Assembly: GCF_019890635.1 (NCBI RefSeq)
Contig: NZ_JAIOAB010000026.1
Span: 1-64,000, forward strand
Reading direction: 5' to 3'
Source of the DNA: Streptomyces sennicomposti
GTDB lineage: Bacteria > Actinomycetota > Actinomycetes > Streptomycetales > Streptomycetaceae
Length of the DNA stretch: 64,000 nucleotides
Part shown: positions 43,602 to 52,674 of the stretch, in pieces
Position numbering within the stretch: the stretch's first letter is position 1
Layout of the letters: the number at the start of each line of letters is the position of its first letter
Notes under the pieces: model-generated
What the model saw: only the letters and a program-made list of their open reading frames with translations
The model's database searches: none
What the model was told of the DNA's origin: nothing
Program-made: the position numbers and the translations under genes

Positions 43602-44820
43602 CTATCAGCGGTCACTCGGGCGGAAGATCGCTCTCCATCGCAAGCGCCGGGGGCTGTCTCAGAAGGAGTTCGCCGCCCTGCTGGACCGTTCCGAGGCATG
43701 GCTGTCACAGGTGGAGCGCGGCGTGCGCCGCATCGACCGGATGACCGTGCTGGAGAAGATCGCTGACGTACTGGGCGTTCCGGTGAGCGAGTTGGCGGCG
43801 GAGGCGCCCATCATGGCTGTGGTGACCGACGGCGCTCCCGCCGTGGCTCAACGCCTGCGCCTCGTCCTCAGCTCTGCGCATTCACTCAAGGCGTTCCTCG
43901 CCCAAGAAGACTCCCCGGCCGAAGTACCGGCCCTTCGCGCGGAGGTCGAGCGGGCCTGGTCCCTCACCCACCAGGGTGATTTCTCGGGTCTCGCCGACTT
44001 GTCGGAAGGGCTGGTTCCTCGTCTGGAGTCCGCCGCACGGTCAACCGTGGAGACGGATCGGGCCGAGTCTTTCCGGTTGCTCGCCGTCATGTACCAGGCG
44101 TGCGGTGCCGCACTCGCCAACATGGGAGAGTCCGATGTCGCCTGGGTCGCTGTCGACCGCGCCGTCGCTGCCGCCGACCGGGCCGGCGATCCGTTGCTGA
44201 TGGCGGCCTGTGAGTTCCGGCTGTCGGTTCTCTTCCTCGGCGCCCGGCACTTCGAGCAGGCGGCCATCGTCTCCGGGAGCGCGGCCGATGCGCTTGAGCC
44301 CATGCAGGGATCCGGGCGGGTCGAAGCTGCTGCTCTACGCGGTGCGTTGACTCTGCAACGAGCCGTCGCCGCCGCACGGCTCAATCTGGCCGAGGATGCG
44401 TACGCATACCTTCGCCAGGCCCGTGAACTGGCCGAACACGTCGGTGCCGGACGCAACGACTACAACACCGAGTTCGGCCCGGCCAACGTCTCCCTGCACG
44501 AGGTGTCCGTAGCGGTAGATCTCGGAGACGCCGGGATCGCCCTCCGAGCTGCTCAGGGCGTCGAGGTCTCGGGGCTCTCCGCGGAGCGGCAAGCCCGTTT
44601 CCGGATCGACCTCGCCAGGGCGTACGCCCAGCGTCGGCAGGTGACCGAGGCCGTGTCCGCTCTGCTGACGGCCCGAGAGCTGGCTCCGCAGCTCACGGGT
44701 GCTCTTCCCGTGGTCAAGCAACTGGCCGCGGATCTGCTGGTCATGGACCCGGAACGGTCCGAGGAGCTGCGAGTGCTGGCCGGAGAGGCTGTCTGGCCGG
44801 GAGCAGGGGCCGATATCTGA
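43591..44820 (+). CDS. XRE-family regulator with C-terminal TPR-like domain
   Basis: A 409-aa regulator. The N-terminal HTH is GRKIALHRKRRGLSQKEFAA, then SEAWLSQVERGVRRI (residues about 8-60). The rest is a helical TPR-like sensor domain (about 70-400). TTG at 43591 is used because GGGAGTG lies 7-8 nt upstream and the ABM stop overlaps it; no ATG or GTG is suitably placed. Such XRE-TPR proteins in Streptomyces respond to small or peptide signals and may bind the palindrome upstream. Confidence 0.82.
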   Translation: MSSDYQRSLGRKIALHRKRRGLSQKEFAALLDRSEAWLSQVERGVRRIDRMTVLEKIADVLGVPVSELAAEAPIMAVVTDGAPAVAQRLRLVLSSAHSLKAFLAQEDSPAEVPALRAEVERAWSLTHQGDFSGLADLSEGLVPRLESAARSTVETDRAESFRLLAVMYQACGAALANMGESDVAWVAVDRAVAAADRAGDPLLMAACEFRLSVLFLGARHFEQAAIVSGSAADALEPMQGSGRVEAAALRGALTLQRAVAAARLNLAEDAYAYLRQARELAEHVGAGRNDYNTEFGPANVSLHEVSVAVDLGDAGIALRAAQGVEVSGLSAERQARFRIDLARAYAQRRQVTEAVSALLTARELAPQLTGALPVVKQLAADLLVMDPERSEELRVLAGEAVWPGAGADI

Positions 44821-44878
44821 GCGAGCGTCCCTCGTGTCGGCAGGCCGAGGTGGCGGTCCTCCGCGCCCGGCGCCGGTG

Positions 44879-45073
44879 TCAGCGGAACAAGCCCGGCGCC
44901 GCGCACCGCTCCAGCGGCTCGGCCGGGCGTTCGGTCCAGTGCCACCAGATGTGGCGGTCGGCGCAGCCCCACAGGGTGCGGCCGGCTCGTCGGTCGTCGG
45001 TCGCCCGTGTCGTGAGGGCGAGGCCGCCGGAGTGCAGGGGGTGACCGCACTCGGGGCGGGTGAGGCCAGTCAG
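44879..45073 (-). pseudogene. Small ORF without a standard start, downstream of the thioester protein
   Basis: One minus-strand frame from CTG 45073 to TGA 44879 encodes about 64 residues with protein-like composition: ECGHPLHSGG, RTLWGCADRHIWWHWTERP, LERC. It has paired Cys/His and Trp residues and clear GC third-position bias. No ATG, GTG or TTG is available, and the CTG overlaps the stop of the thioester gene. It may be a decayed gene, a CTG-initiated small protein, or translated by re-initiation. Confidence 0.4.
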
Positions 45074-46497
45074 GGCTGCGTCTTCTTCTTGCGGATGATG
45101 CTCAGGACCGTCGCGCCCAGGACCAGGAGGCTGAGGCCGGTGGCGGCTATCAGGGGGGTGCTGTCCGTGCCGCCGGTTTCGGCGAGGTCGGTGCCGGGGG
45201 TGGCGCCGCCCGCCGTGGCGGGGGTGGGGGCGCTCATGAGCTGGGTCTTCGTGCCGGTCTCGCTGCTCTGGGTGCGGCAGTCCAGGACGCCGGTGAAGCG
45301 CTGCGCGTAGCCGCCCGGGCCCGTGATCGTGAAGTCGTAGGCCTGGTCCTCCTGGAGCGGGACCGTGACCGTCTTCGTCGCGCCGGCGGGGACGGCGTAG
45401 TCGGCGCCCATCAGCGCGAACGTGAACGGCGCGTCGCCCTTGTTGACGGTCCGGATGTCCAGGCCGTCCTTGGCGCAGTTCTTGGCCGCGGACAGTGCCG
45501 GTATCGGGCCCTTCCCGGCCCAGGTGGCGTCGGCGGTCGCGGAGACCGTGGACTCGCTGGAGCCGGCCAGGATCTGCGTCTGGCTGCGGCTGTCGGAGGT
45601 GAAGGCGCGGCCCACCGGTACCGTCGTGGAGGCCTGGACGGTCAGTTCGGCCGTGCCGTCCGCGCCGCCCGACGCGTGGGAGGCGTCGTCGCCCTTGTTC
45701 TTGGGCAGGTCGAAGTAGAGCCGGCTGCCGTTCTTCGCGGACGTGACCGGCTTGCCGTTCTTGTCGACGATCCGCACCCCGGCGGCCGCGTCGGCCGGCG
45801 GTATCACCGTCACACCGGCGGCGTCGGTGCGCACCGTCACCGGGCCGAGCCGCTCGCCGGGCCGGCCGGAGACGGCGGGCGGGTCCAGCGCCAGCGACGC
45901 CTTCGGCTCGGCCGCCTCGCGGGCGCTGCCCTGGAGGTAGTCCGCGAGCTTCTCGGCCTCCGGGTCGACGGCGTCGACGTGCGCGCCGTCGGAGTAGCGC
46001 CAGATGGCCACCTGGGTGCCGGCCGCCGCGTCCTGCTCGGTCAGGTTCCTGACGCCCGCCTTGGCCGCCAGCGCCGCCAGGTCGTTCACCTGCGGGTAGG
46101 AGTGCTGGAGGATCCAGCGGATCTTCCCGGCGTGCGTGTTGGCGCCGAGCGACGTGCCGCTCCAGGGCGTCTCCTGGTACCGGGCGTCCCGCTGCGTGGG
46201 GGTGAGCAGGTCGACGCAGTACGTCTGCAGCGTGCCGCCGCCGTCCACGGACATCTCGAACAGCCCCGCGGACACCTGGTGGTCGCCGCTCTCGTCATGG
46301 ACGACCGCGGCGCCGTACGTCTTGAGGCCGCCCATGGTCGCGGTGGCGCCGCTCTGACTCTGCGCCTGCGCGTCGGCGGCGGCCGGGCCGGCGCCGGCCA
46401 GCACACCGGCGGCGACGAGTCCGGACGTCAGGACCGCGGCGGCCAGACGGGCCGTCCCGCTCCCGCGCACGGACGGCGCAGAGTACGAAGCACACAC
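45070..46497 (-). CDS. Sortase-anchored thioester-domain adhesin
   Basis: A 475-aa cell-wall protein. A signal peptide (residues about 10-40, ending near GPAAADA) precedes a TQXA-type thioester domain with Cys in TLQTYCVDL (near 92) and Gln in GTQVAIWRY (near 162), which in this family form a Cys-Gln thioester able to bind host or surface amines. Ig-like domains follow. LAETGG (near 437), a helix and the RKKKTQP tail form a class E-type (LAxTG) sortase signal. Start GTG 46497 has AAGGGGAA upstream. Confidence 0.88.
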   Translation of the reverse strand: MCASYSAPSVRGSGTARLAAAVLTSGLVAAGVLAGAGPAAADAQAQSQSGATATMGGLKTYGAAVVHDESGDHQVSAGLFEMSVDGGGTLQTYCVDLLTPTQRDARYQETPWSGTSLGANTHAGKIRWILQHSYPQVNDLAALAAKAGVRNLTEQDAAAGTQVAIWRYSDGAHVDAVDPEAEKLADYLQGSAREAAEPKASLALDPPAVSGRPGERLGPVTVRTDAAGVTVIPPADAAAGVRIVDKNGKPVTSAKNGSRLYFDLPKNKGDDASHASGGADGTAELTVQASTTVPVGRAFTSDSRSQTQILAGSSESTVSATADATWAGKGPIPALSAAKNCAKDGLDIRTVNKGDAPFTFALMGADYAVPAGATKTVTVPLQEDQAYDFTITGPGGYAQRFTGVLDCRTQSSETGTKTQLMSAPTPATAGGATPGTDLAETGGTDSTPLIAATGLSLLVLGATVLSIIRKKKTQP

Positions 46498-46673
46498 AGA
46501 ATTCCCCTTCGAGCAGGACCCGTTGACGTGGGGGCCGGTCCCACCAGCAGAATCTTCGAGCTCAGGAAGCCACGTCGGCATCCTAAAGATCTCCCGCACC
46601 ACGGTTTGCTGTCAGATCGTCAGACGGCTGATCCGCGTCGGAATCGTTATCTCGTCCTGACTGACCGCTGTCG

Positions 46674-47174
46674 TCACGTCACAGCCACGGGCTCACGCTC
46701 CTGTTCGGGGGCCGGCTCCGCGGCCGGCGTCTCCCATCGCGGTTCGGGCCGCGCGGACGCGGCGTCGTCCGGTTCCTGTGCGGGCGGACCCGCGGGCGGC
46801 GCCGTACCCGGCTCCTGCCGGACGGTGCGGCGGAAGGCCGCCGTCCCGCGCGACAGGTCGTGGCCGATGGCCACGGCGTCGATGTCCGCCCAGGTGCGGG
46901 AGTTGCCCTCGCGGCCCTCCGAGCGCACCTTCAGCCGGCCCTGCACCACCACCGGGTCCCCCACGCTCAGCGAGGCCACGGTGTTCGCGGCGAGCTGGCG
47001 GTTGGCCCACACCGTGAAGAAGTTGGTGTGGCCGTCCTTCCAGGCGTTCTTCTCCCGGTCCCAGTAGCGCGCGGTGACCGCCAGCCGGAACCGCGCCGAC
47101 GCGCCGGTCTCCGGGTCCCGGTACATCGGCCGGGTCGCCACGTTGCCCACCGCGCAGATCATCGTCTCGTTCAT
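46674..47174 (-). CDS. ssbB: Second single-stranded DNA-binding protein
   Basis: A 166-aa SSB with an OB fold (ICAVGNVATRPMYR, RFRLAVTARYWDRE, FFTVWANRQLAANTVASL, RTWADIDAVAIGHDL) and a Pro/Glu-rich tail that lacks the canonical DDDLPF-type tip. It matches the Streptomyces SsbB paralogue, involved in chromosome segregation in sporulation. It sits downstream of dynB on the same strand. ATG 47174 was chosen with GGGAGGGG upstream. Confidence 0.88.
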   Translation of the reverse strand: MNETMICAVGNVATRPMYRDPETGASARFRLAVTARYWDREKNAWKDGHTNFFTVWANRQLAANTVASLSVGDPVVVQGRLKVRSEGREGNSRTWADIDAVAIGHDLSRGTAAFRRTVRQEPGTAPPAGPPAQEPDDAASARPEPRWETPAAEPAPEQEREPVAVT

Positions 47175-47378
47175 CCTCAAGCCCCTCCCTCGCCCGGCCG
47201 TCCGGTCCGGGCGGGCACGCGTACGGGCCCGTCCCGTACGGCTGCGTCCGCCGCGCCGACCGCGTCCGTCGCGATCGCCGCGGCACCAGACTGCCGCCGC
47301 CGGGCCGGGCCCGCTGAGCCCTGTGGACCACCGCCTGCCTGTGGAAAACTCCGTCACCCGGAAGGGTGGATCAGGCCC

Positions 47379-50300
47379 TCACCGTCCTCCCGAACCCGCC
47401 CCCGTGACCCGGGCGTACTGCTCCCGCACCTCCCGGTACCGCAGCAGCTCCGCCGCCACCGGGTCCAGCACCCTGGCCCGGCCGCACCCGGCGGCCGCCT
47501 CCCGCAATCGGCGCTCGGCCTCCTGGCCGTACCGCCGCGCGGGCCCGCGGGCCGCGATACGGCAGCTCCACTCCACGATCGGACCGCCGACGATGCCCGC
47601 GATCATCAGCAGCACCGGCACCCACAGGTTCGGGGCCATCACCCCGGCGATCTGGCCGACCAGCCACAGACCGCCGACGACCTGGAGGATCGTCATCGAG
47701 GCCTGGGCCAGGACCGCGGCCGGCCACCAGCCGGGACGCGGCGGGCGGCCCGGGGGCAGTCCGGCCCGCGCCGCCAGTTCGTCCAGCGCCTCGGGCAGCC
47801 CCTGCGCCCCGCGCACCGCGGCCTCGCGGATCGCCTGGGCCCACGGCGCCGGCAGTCCCGCCGACGCCCGCTCGGCCACCGTGCGCACCGCCTGTTCGAC
47901 GCGCTGCCGCGCGGTCGCCTCCTCGTCCGGCTGCGTCCGCACCGGGATACGGCCCGTGGGAGGTTCGCGCCGGTCCTGGTACCACCGCCACAGCCGCAGC
48001 CACGGCGTCCCGCAGGCCCGGCCCGCGTTGCGCAGCCAGGCGCGTTCAGCCGCCTCGCCCGCCGCGATCGCGCCCACTGCGTCCGCGAGCCGCGCCGCGA
48101 ACTCCTCGCGCGCCTCCTCGCTCAGGCCGACCCGCCGCCGGGTGGCGTAGACGGGACGCAGCCGGTCCGCCGCCGCGTCCACGTCGGCCGAGATCCGCCG
48201 GCCCGCGGCCCCGCGCTCGGACACGAACTGCCCGAGCGCCTCGCGCAGTTCGGGCACGCCGTCGCCGGTGAGCGCGGACAGCGCGAGCACGGTCGCGCCC
48301 GGCTCGCCGTGCTCCCCGAGGGCGATGCCGTCCTCGTCCAGCAGACGCCGCAGATCGTCCAGGACCTGGTCGGCGGCCTCGCCGGGCAGCCGGTCCACCT
48401 GGTTGAGGACGACGAACATGACCTCGGCGTGGCCCGACAGCGGGCGCAGGTACCGCTCGTGGAGGACGGCGTCGGCGTACTTCTCCGGGTCGACGACCCA
48501 GATCACCGCGTCCACCAGCCCGAGGATGCGGTCCACGTGCTCGCGGTGCTGCACGGCGGCCGAGTCGTGGTCGGGCAGGTCCACCAGGACCAGGCCCCGC
48601 AACTGCGGGTCCGCGTCCGGTCCCTGGAGTGGCCGCCTGCGCAGCCGGCCCGGGATGCCGAGCCGGTCGATCAGACTGGCCGCGCCGTCGCTCCAACTGC
48701 AGGCGATGGGCGCCGCGGTGGTCGGACGGCGTACGCCGGTCTCCGAGATGGCCACCCCGGCCAGGGCGTTGAACAGCTGCGACTTGCCGCTGCCGGTCGC
48801 GCCCGCGATGGCGATGACGGTGTGCTGCCCGGACAGCCGGCGCCGCGCCGCCGCCTCGTCCAGCACGCGGCCCGCCTCGGCGAGGGTGCGGTTGTCCAGC
48901 CGGGTGCGGGAGAGGCCGACCAGTTCGCGCAACGCGTCCAGGCGCGAGCGCAGCGGGCCGTCGTACGCGAGGGGCGGCGCGGGCATCGACCTGGTGACGC
49001 GGGGCTCCGCCGGTACGAGGTCGGCGGCGCCGGACTCGGTGACGCGCCGGGCGATCAGCCCGTCGTCCCAGACCCCGTCCGCCTCCGTACGGCCGTGGGC
49101 GTCGTCGTCGTGCGCACGCGCGTCCCCGCCGTCGTCACCGTCGCCCGCGCGCGCGTGGCGGTCCTCGTCCCGCACGCGCGCGTACTGCTCGTGCTGCCGT
49201 GCGCGCGGCTGCTGCTCGTCCTGCCGGACGCGGGCCTGCTGCTCGTCGTCGCGTGCGCGGGCGGGGTGGCGTCCGTCGTCGTAGGCGTCGTAGGCGCGGG
49301 CGTGCTGGTCGCCGTCCCGCGCGGGTGCGGGTCCGGAGCCGTCGCGTACGCGTGCGCGGGGGCCGTCGTCGCGTACGCGCGCGTGCTGGTCGTCGTCCCG
49401 TACGCGGGCGTGCTGCTCGTCGTCCCGTACGCGCGCGTGGCGGTCCTCGTAGCGGGCGGAGACGCGGCCGGAACCGGTCCCGTCCCTCCGGTCGCCGGCC
49501 CCGGCGGCGTCCTGCGCGGCCACGGCGGCCCCACGGGCACGGCCCGCCCCGCCGATCCCCGGGCCGCCCGGACTCCCCGCCCCGACGCCCGGACTCCGCG
49601 ACACGCCGGGGCTCCCGGACACGCCGGTACCCCGGACGCCCCGGGCACCCCGAGCGCCGTCCGCTCCGCCGACGCCTCCCGAGCCGCTGGACCCCGAGCC
49701 GGCGGACCCGCCCGTACTCGCCGATCCACCCGAGCCGCCCGAGCCGGCCGACCTCGCAACTGCCCCGTACCCCCCGGCCCCGGCGGAGGGCAGGAACTCC
49801 ACCGTCCGGCCGCCCTGTTCCGCGCTCCCCCGCCGCGCGCCGCCCTGGCCGCGGGCCGTACCACCCTGGGCGTCTCCCCCGGCCCCCCGGACACGCTCCG
49901 TACCGCCCTGCCCCCGCGCGGAGCCCGCCGGACCCCGCGCGGAGCCCGCCGAAGCCTGATCGGACCCGGCCGTTCCCCGCTCGGAGCCCGTCGCGACGCG
50001 CTCGGCCCCCGCCCGCGCGACCCGGGCGTACCCGGACCCCGTACGGGTGAACTCCGAGCCGGGCCGCACCCGTCCCGCACCGGACGGCGCACGCTCCGAC
50101 TCCACGCCGCCCCGCTGCGACTCCGCGCCGCCCCGCCCCGTCTCCGCACCGGCCGGAACCGGCCTCGTACGCGACGGGACCGGTTCGCGCCCGGAGGAGA
50201 CGCCGTCCGCCGCCGACGGCGAGACGCGCCCGGCCTCGTCACCGCTCCCCGGCCGCACCTGCCTCTCCCGGTCCTGCCTCTCCCGGTCCTGCCTCTCCCG

Positions 50301-50471
50301 GTCCTGCCTCTCCCGGTCCTGCCGTTCCCGGCTCTGCCCTTCCCGGCTCTGCCCTTCCCGGCTCTGCCCTTCCCGGCCTTGCTCCTCCACGGCCCCCGCG
50401 CCCTCCGCGCGGGCGGAGGGTCCCGTCCCGGCGGTGTGTTCCGTTTGGTCCTGATCAGTGACGGCGGTCAC
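47379..50471 (-). CDS. dynB: Dynamin-like protein DynB with repeat-rich N-terminus
   Basis: A 1030-aa dynamin-like GTPase. Residues 29-70 are tandem REGQS and RERQD pentapeptides, and residues about 340-450 are repeats around HARVRDD-type motifs; both are disordered, charged and low complexity. GTPase signatures are GATGSGKSQ (near 550), DLPDHDS and NQVD. Two hydrophobic helices near 910-970 (MTILQVVGGLWLVGQIAG, VPVLLMIAGIVGG) match membrane-embedded DynB, which works with DynA and FtsZ in sporulation septation. Start GTG 50471 is coupled to dynA (GTGA). Confidence 0.88.
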   Translation of the reverse strand: MTAVTDQDQTEHTAGTGPSARAEGAGAVEEQGREGQSREGQSREGQSRERQDRERQDRERQDRERQDRERQVRPGSGDEAGRVSPSAADGVSSGREPVPSRTRPVPAGAETGRGGAESQRGGVESERAPSGAGRVRPGSEFTRTGSGYARVARAGAERVATGSERGTAGSDQASAGSARGPAGSARGQGGTERVRGAGGDAQGGTARGQGGARRGSAEQGGRTVEFLPSAGAGGYGAVARSAGSGGSGGSASTGGSAGSGSSGSGGVGGADGARGARGVRGTGVSGSPGVSRSPGVGAGSPGGPGIGGAGRARGAAVAAQDAAGAGDRRDGTGSGRVSARYEDRHARVRDDEQHARVRDDDQHARVRDDGPRARVRDGSGPAPARDGDQHARAYDAYDDGRHPARARDDEQQARVRQDEQQPRARQHEQYARVRDEDRHARAGDGDDGGDARAHDDDAHGRTEADGVWDDGLIARRVTESGAADLVPAEPRVTRSMPAPPLAYDGPLRSRLDALRELVGLSRTRLDNRTLAEAGRVLDEAAARRRLSGQHTVIAIAGATGSGKSQLFNALAGVAISETGVRRPTTAAPIACSWSDGAASLIDRLGIPGRLRRRPLQGPDADPQLRGLVLVDLPDHDSAAVQHREHVDRILGLVDAVIWVVDPEKYADAVLHERYLRPLSGHAEVMFVVLNQVDRLPGEAADQVLDDLRRLLDEDGIALGEHGEPGATVLALSALTGDGVPELREALGQFVSERGAAGRRISADVDAAADRLRPVYATRRRVGLSEEAREEFAARLADAVGAIAAGEAAERAWLRNAGRACGTPWLRLWRWYQDRREPPTGRIPVRTQPDEEATARQRVEQAVRTVAERASAGLPAPWAQAIREAAVRGAQGLPEALDELAARAGLPPGRPPRPGWWPAAVLAQASMTILQVVGGLWLVGQIAGVMAPNLWVPVLLMIAGIVGGPIVEWSCRIAARGPARRYGQEAERRLREAAAGCGRARVLDPVAAELLRYREVREQYARVTGAGSGGR
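49100..49460 (-). repeat. Charged repeat block inside dynB
   Basis: DNA repeats encoding units related to HARVRDD(D/E)(Q/G) (residues about 340-450). They are imperfect, in frame, and occur in GC-rich, codon-biased sequence. Confidence 0.8.
50265..50390 (-). repeat. 15-bp tandem repeats at the dynB 5' end
   Basis: Four copies of a 15-bp unit reading CTGCCTCTCCCGGTC on the plus strand are followed by about three copies of a CTGCCCTTCCCGGCT variant. They encode REGQS and RERQD pentapeptides in register. The near-identical DNA units imply recent slippage. Confidence 0.85.
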
Positions 50472-50474
50472 CGG

Positions 50475-52079
50475 TCACCTCTCCTTCAGCAGTACGGACA
50501 GCGCGGCGATCAGTTCGGCCTGGGGCTCCGGCTGGACTTCCAGGGCGTCGAGCGGGGCCAGCCGGCGCTCCCGCTCCACGTGCATCACCCGGTCCAGGTA
50601 GTCGGCGAGCAGCCGCCCGGCGCGGTCGCGCAGCCGCAGCGCGCCGTGGGCGCCGATCCGCTCGGCGAGCCCCTCGCCGGCGGACCGTCCCCGGCGGCCG
50701 CCCAGCAGCCCGGTGGCGGCCAGCGCGGCGACGACCTCGGGGTCCGGCGCGACGCTGCGGTCCAGTTCGCGGACCTCGTCCTCGGCGTACTCCTCCAGCT
50801 CGCGCCGCCAGCGCCGGACGGCGAGCCCGATGCGGTGCTCGGAACTCTCCACCGAGGGGGCGCGGTCGGCCAGTCCCGGGGCGGCGGCTGCCGGCTCGCG
50901 CCGCCAGGCGTCGTCGACGCGCTCGTCGGCTGCGGTGACGGCGCACAGCAGCAGCGCGCCGAGGCTCTCCACGAGCGCGTCGAGCAGTTCCCCGGCGGTG
51001 CAGTCCAGGGGGAAGGCCCGCCAGCGTTTCAGGGCGTCCCCGGCGAGCACGGCGCCCGCCTGGAGGCGGCCCCGCACGCGCGCGTACTCGCCGTCGTAGG
51101 CGCTGTCGACGGCCGAGGTGAGCCGCAGCGCGGCCGAGTACTGCGCGGCGGCGGCGCTGGCCAGTTCGGGCATGCGCGCCTTGAGCGAGTCCAGCAGGCC
51201 GTGAGCGGTGCGGGCCGTGGTGTGCTGCCGGGCGGCGGGATCCTGCGCCTGGTGGGCGAGCCAGGCCCGCAGCGGGGCCACGGCGGTGGCGGGCAGCAGT
51301 CCGCCGCCCCAGGCGGACTCGGGCAGTTCGGGCACCGTGAAGCGCGGGACGTCGCCGAGCCCGGCCTTGGCGAGCAGCGCCCCGTACTGCCGGGAGACCT
51401 CGGAGACGACCTGGTGCGGCACCCGGTCCAGCACCGTCACGAGCGTGGCGTCGTAGTCCTTGGCGGTGCGCAGCAGATGCCAGGGGACGGCGTCGGCGTA
51501 CCGGGCGGCGGTGGTGACCATCACCCAGATGTCGGCGGCGCACAGCAGCTCGGCGGCCAGGACGCGGTTGTCGGCGACCAGCGAGTCGACGTCGGGGGCG
51601 TCCAGCAGGGCGAGGCCGGGGGGCAGCGTGTCGACGGTCTCGATGCGCAGCACGCGCGGGGCGTCGTCGGGCGCGGGCAGGTCGTCGGCGGGGTCCTGCT
51701 GGGGCTCCCAGACGCGGGTGAGGCCGGGCAGCACCCGCATGCCGCTGAACCAGTGCTGGTCCTCCGGGTGGCACACCAGGACCGGGTTGCGGGTGGTCGG
51801 GCGCAACACGCCGGCCTCGCTGACGCGCCGTCCGACGAGGGAGTTGACGAGGGTGGACTTCCCTGCGCCGGTGGAACCCCCGATGACGGCCAGCAGCGGC
51901 GCCTCCGGGTCGCGCAGCCGCGGCACCAGGTAGTCGTCGAGCTGGGCGAGCAGTTCGTCGCGGTTGGCACGCGCGCGTGGCGCCCCCGGGACCGGGAGCG
52001 GGAAGCGCGCGGCGGCGACACGGTCGCGCAGGGCGGAGAGTGCGTCGAGCAGCTGAGGCCGTACGTCCAAGGTCACCAC
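50475..52079 (-). CDS. dynA: Dynamin-like protein DynA
   Basis: A 534-aa dynamin-like GTPase without membrane helices. GTPase motifs are GGSTGAGKSTLVNSLVG near residue 70, followed by PTTRNPVLV, LLDAPDVDSL, and VTVLDRV. It is the cytosolic partner of DynB in Streptomyces sporulation, stabilising FtsZ rings at septa. GTG 52079 (VVTLDVRPQLLDALS) was chosen because the conserved sequence starts there, although no good Shine-Dalgarno precedes it and the frame extends to 52202. It is the first gene of the dynA-dynB-ssbB operon. Confidence 0.88.
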   Translation of the reverse strand: MVTLDVRPQLLDALSALRDRVAAARFPLPVPGAPRARANRDELLAQLDDYLVPRLRDPEAPLLAVIGGSTGAGKSTLVNSLVGRRVSEAGVLRPTTRNPVLVCHPEDQHWFSGMRVLPGLTRVWEPQQDPADDLPAPDDAPRVLRIETVDTLPPGLALLDAPDVDSLVADNRVLAAELLCAADIWVMVTTAARYADAVPWHLLRTAKDYDATLVTVLDRVPHQVVSEVSRQYGALLAKAGLGDVPRFTVPELPESAWGGGLLPATAVAPLRAWLAHQAQDPAARQHTTARTAHGLLDSLKARMPELASAAAAQYSAALRLTSAVDSAYDGEYARVRGRLQAGAVLAGDALKRWRAFPLDCTAGELLDALVESLGALLLCAVTAADERVDDAWRREPAAAAPGLADRAPSVESSEHRIGLAVRRWRRELEEYAEDEVRELDRSVAPDPEVVAALAATGLLGGRRGRSAGEGLAERIGAHGALRLRDRAGRLLADYLDRVMHVERERRLAPLDALEVQPEPQAELIAALSVLLKER

Positions 52080-52398
52080 ATGTGAAGAATGCCCAATTTT
52101 GAGGGAATTCTGAAGCATATGAGCATGCTCGCGCGCCGACAGAACAGATGGGGCGGAAGGGATCACTGGGACGCGGGCACAGGCCAGGCATAACGAGTGC
52201 ACAACACCCGGTGCGCGAGGCGTGAAAAGCGATGCACGATTCGTACCTGCCTGCGATTATCGGGAGCGCTTCACCGAACCTCCACACCGAGCCACGGAGG
52301 CGAAGCAGCAGGGACATGGACCCGGGAGCCCTATCCTTGTCCCCGGCGACGTCACGGATCAGCCACACCGGGCACCACGACCGCGACGATCACACCAG
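52080..52398. other. Intergenic region between dynA and tRNA-Arg
   Basis: The AT-richer part (52080-52120, with GAATTCTGAAGCATATGAG and the 10-bp palindrome GAGCATGCTC) likely holds the divergent dynA promoter. Further right I see no gene. tRNA promoter elements are not clearly recognisable. Confidence 0.4.
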
Positions 52399-52471
52399 GC
52401 CCCCGTAGCTCAGTGGATAGAGCAGGCGCCTTCTAAGCGCTTGGCCGCAGGTTCGAGTCCTGCCGGGGGCG
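52399..52471 (+). tRNA. tRNA-Arg (anticodon UCU)
   Basis: A 73-nt tRNA. The acceptor GCCCCCG pairs with CGGGGGC, and the D arm GCTC/GAGC is intact. The anticodon stem GGCGC/GCGCT closes the loop CTTCTAA with anticodon TCT (AGA/AGG codons, rare in Streptomyces). The T arm GCAGG-TTCGAGT-CCTGC is perfect. CCA is not encoded. Confidence 0.95.
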
Positions 52472-52674
52472 CAAACATGGCCTCACCTGTGGGAACGCCG
52501 GTGAGGCCGCTTCGTGTCCGGCTGCTGGTGTGCACGGCGCCAAGCGCTCCTCCGGGAGGGTCTTTTCGCTGTTCAGGGGGCTGTCCGAAGGCAGGGCGGC
52601 CTTCCGGCAGGACAGCGGCGGAAAACCCGCATTCGGGTTGTAGGAGTGATCGTGTCCGGATCATCCTTGCTGTC

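Noticed and set aside
50265..50390. CRISPR or transposon repeats
   Set aside because: Short contiguous in-frame coding units with no spacers, target-site duplications or transposase.
52399..52471. tRNA as an integrated-element attachment site
   Set aside because: No integrase, excisionase or second tRNA 3' copy is visible nearby, and flanking genes are core-type.
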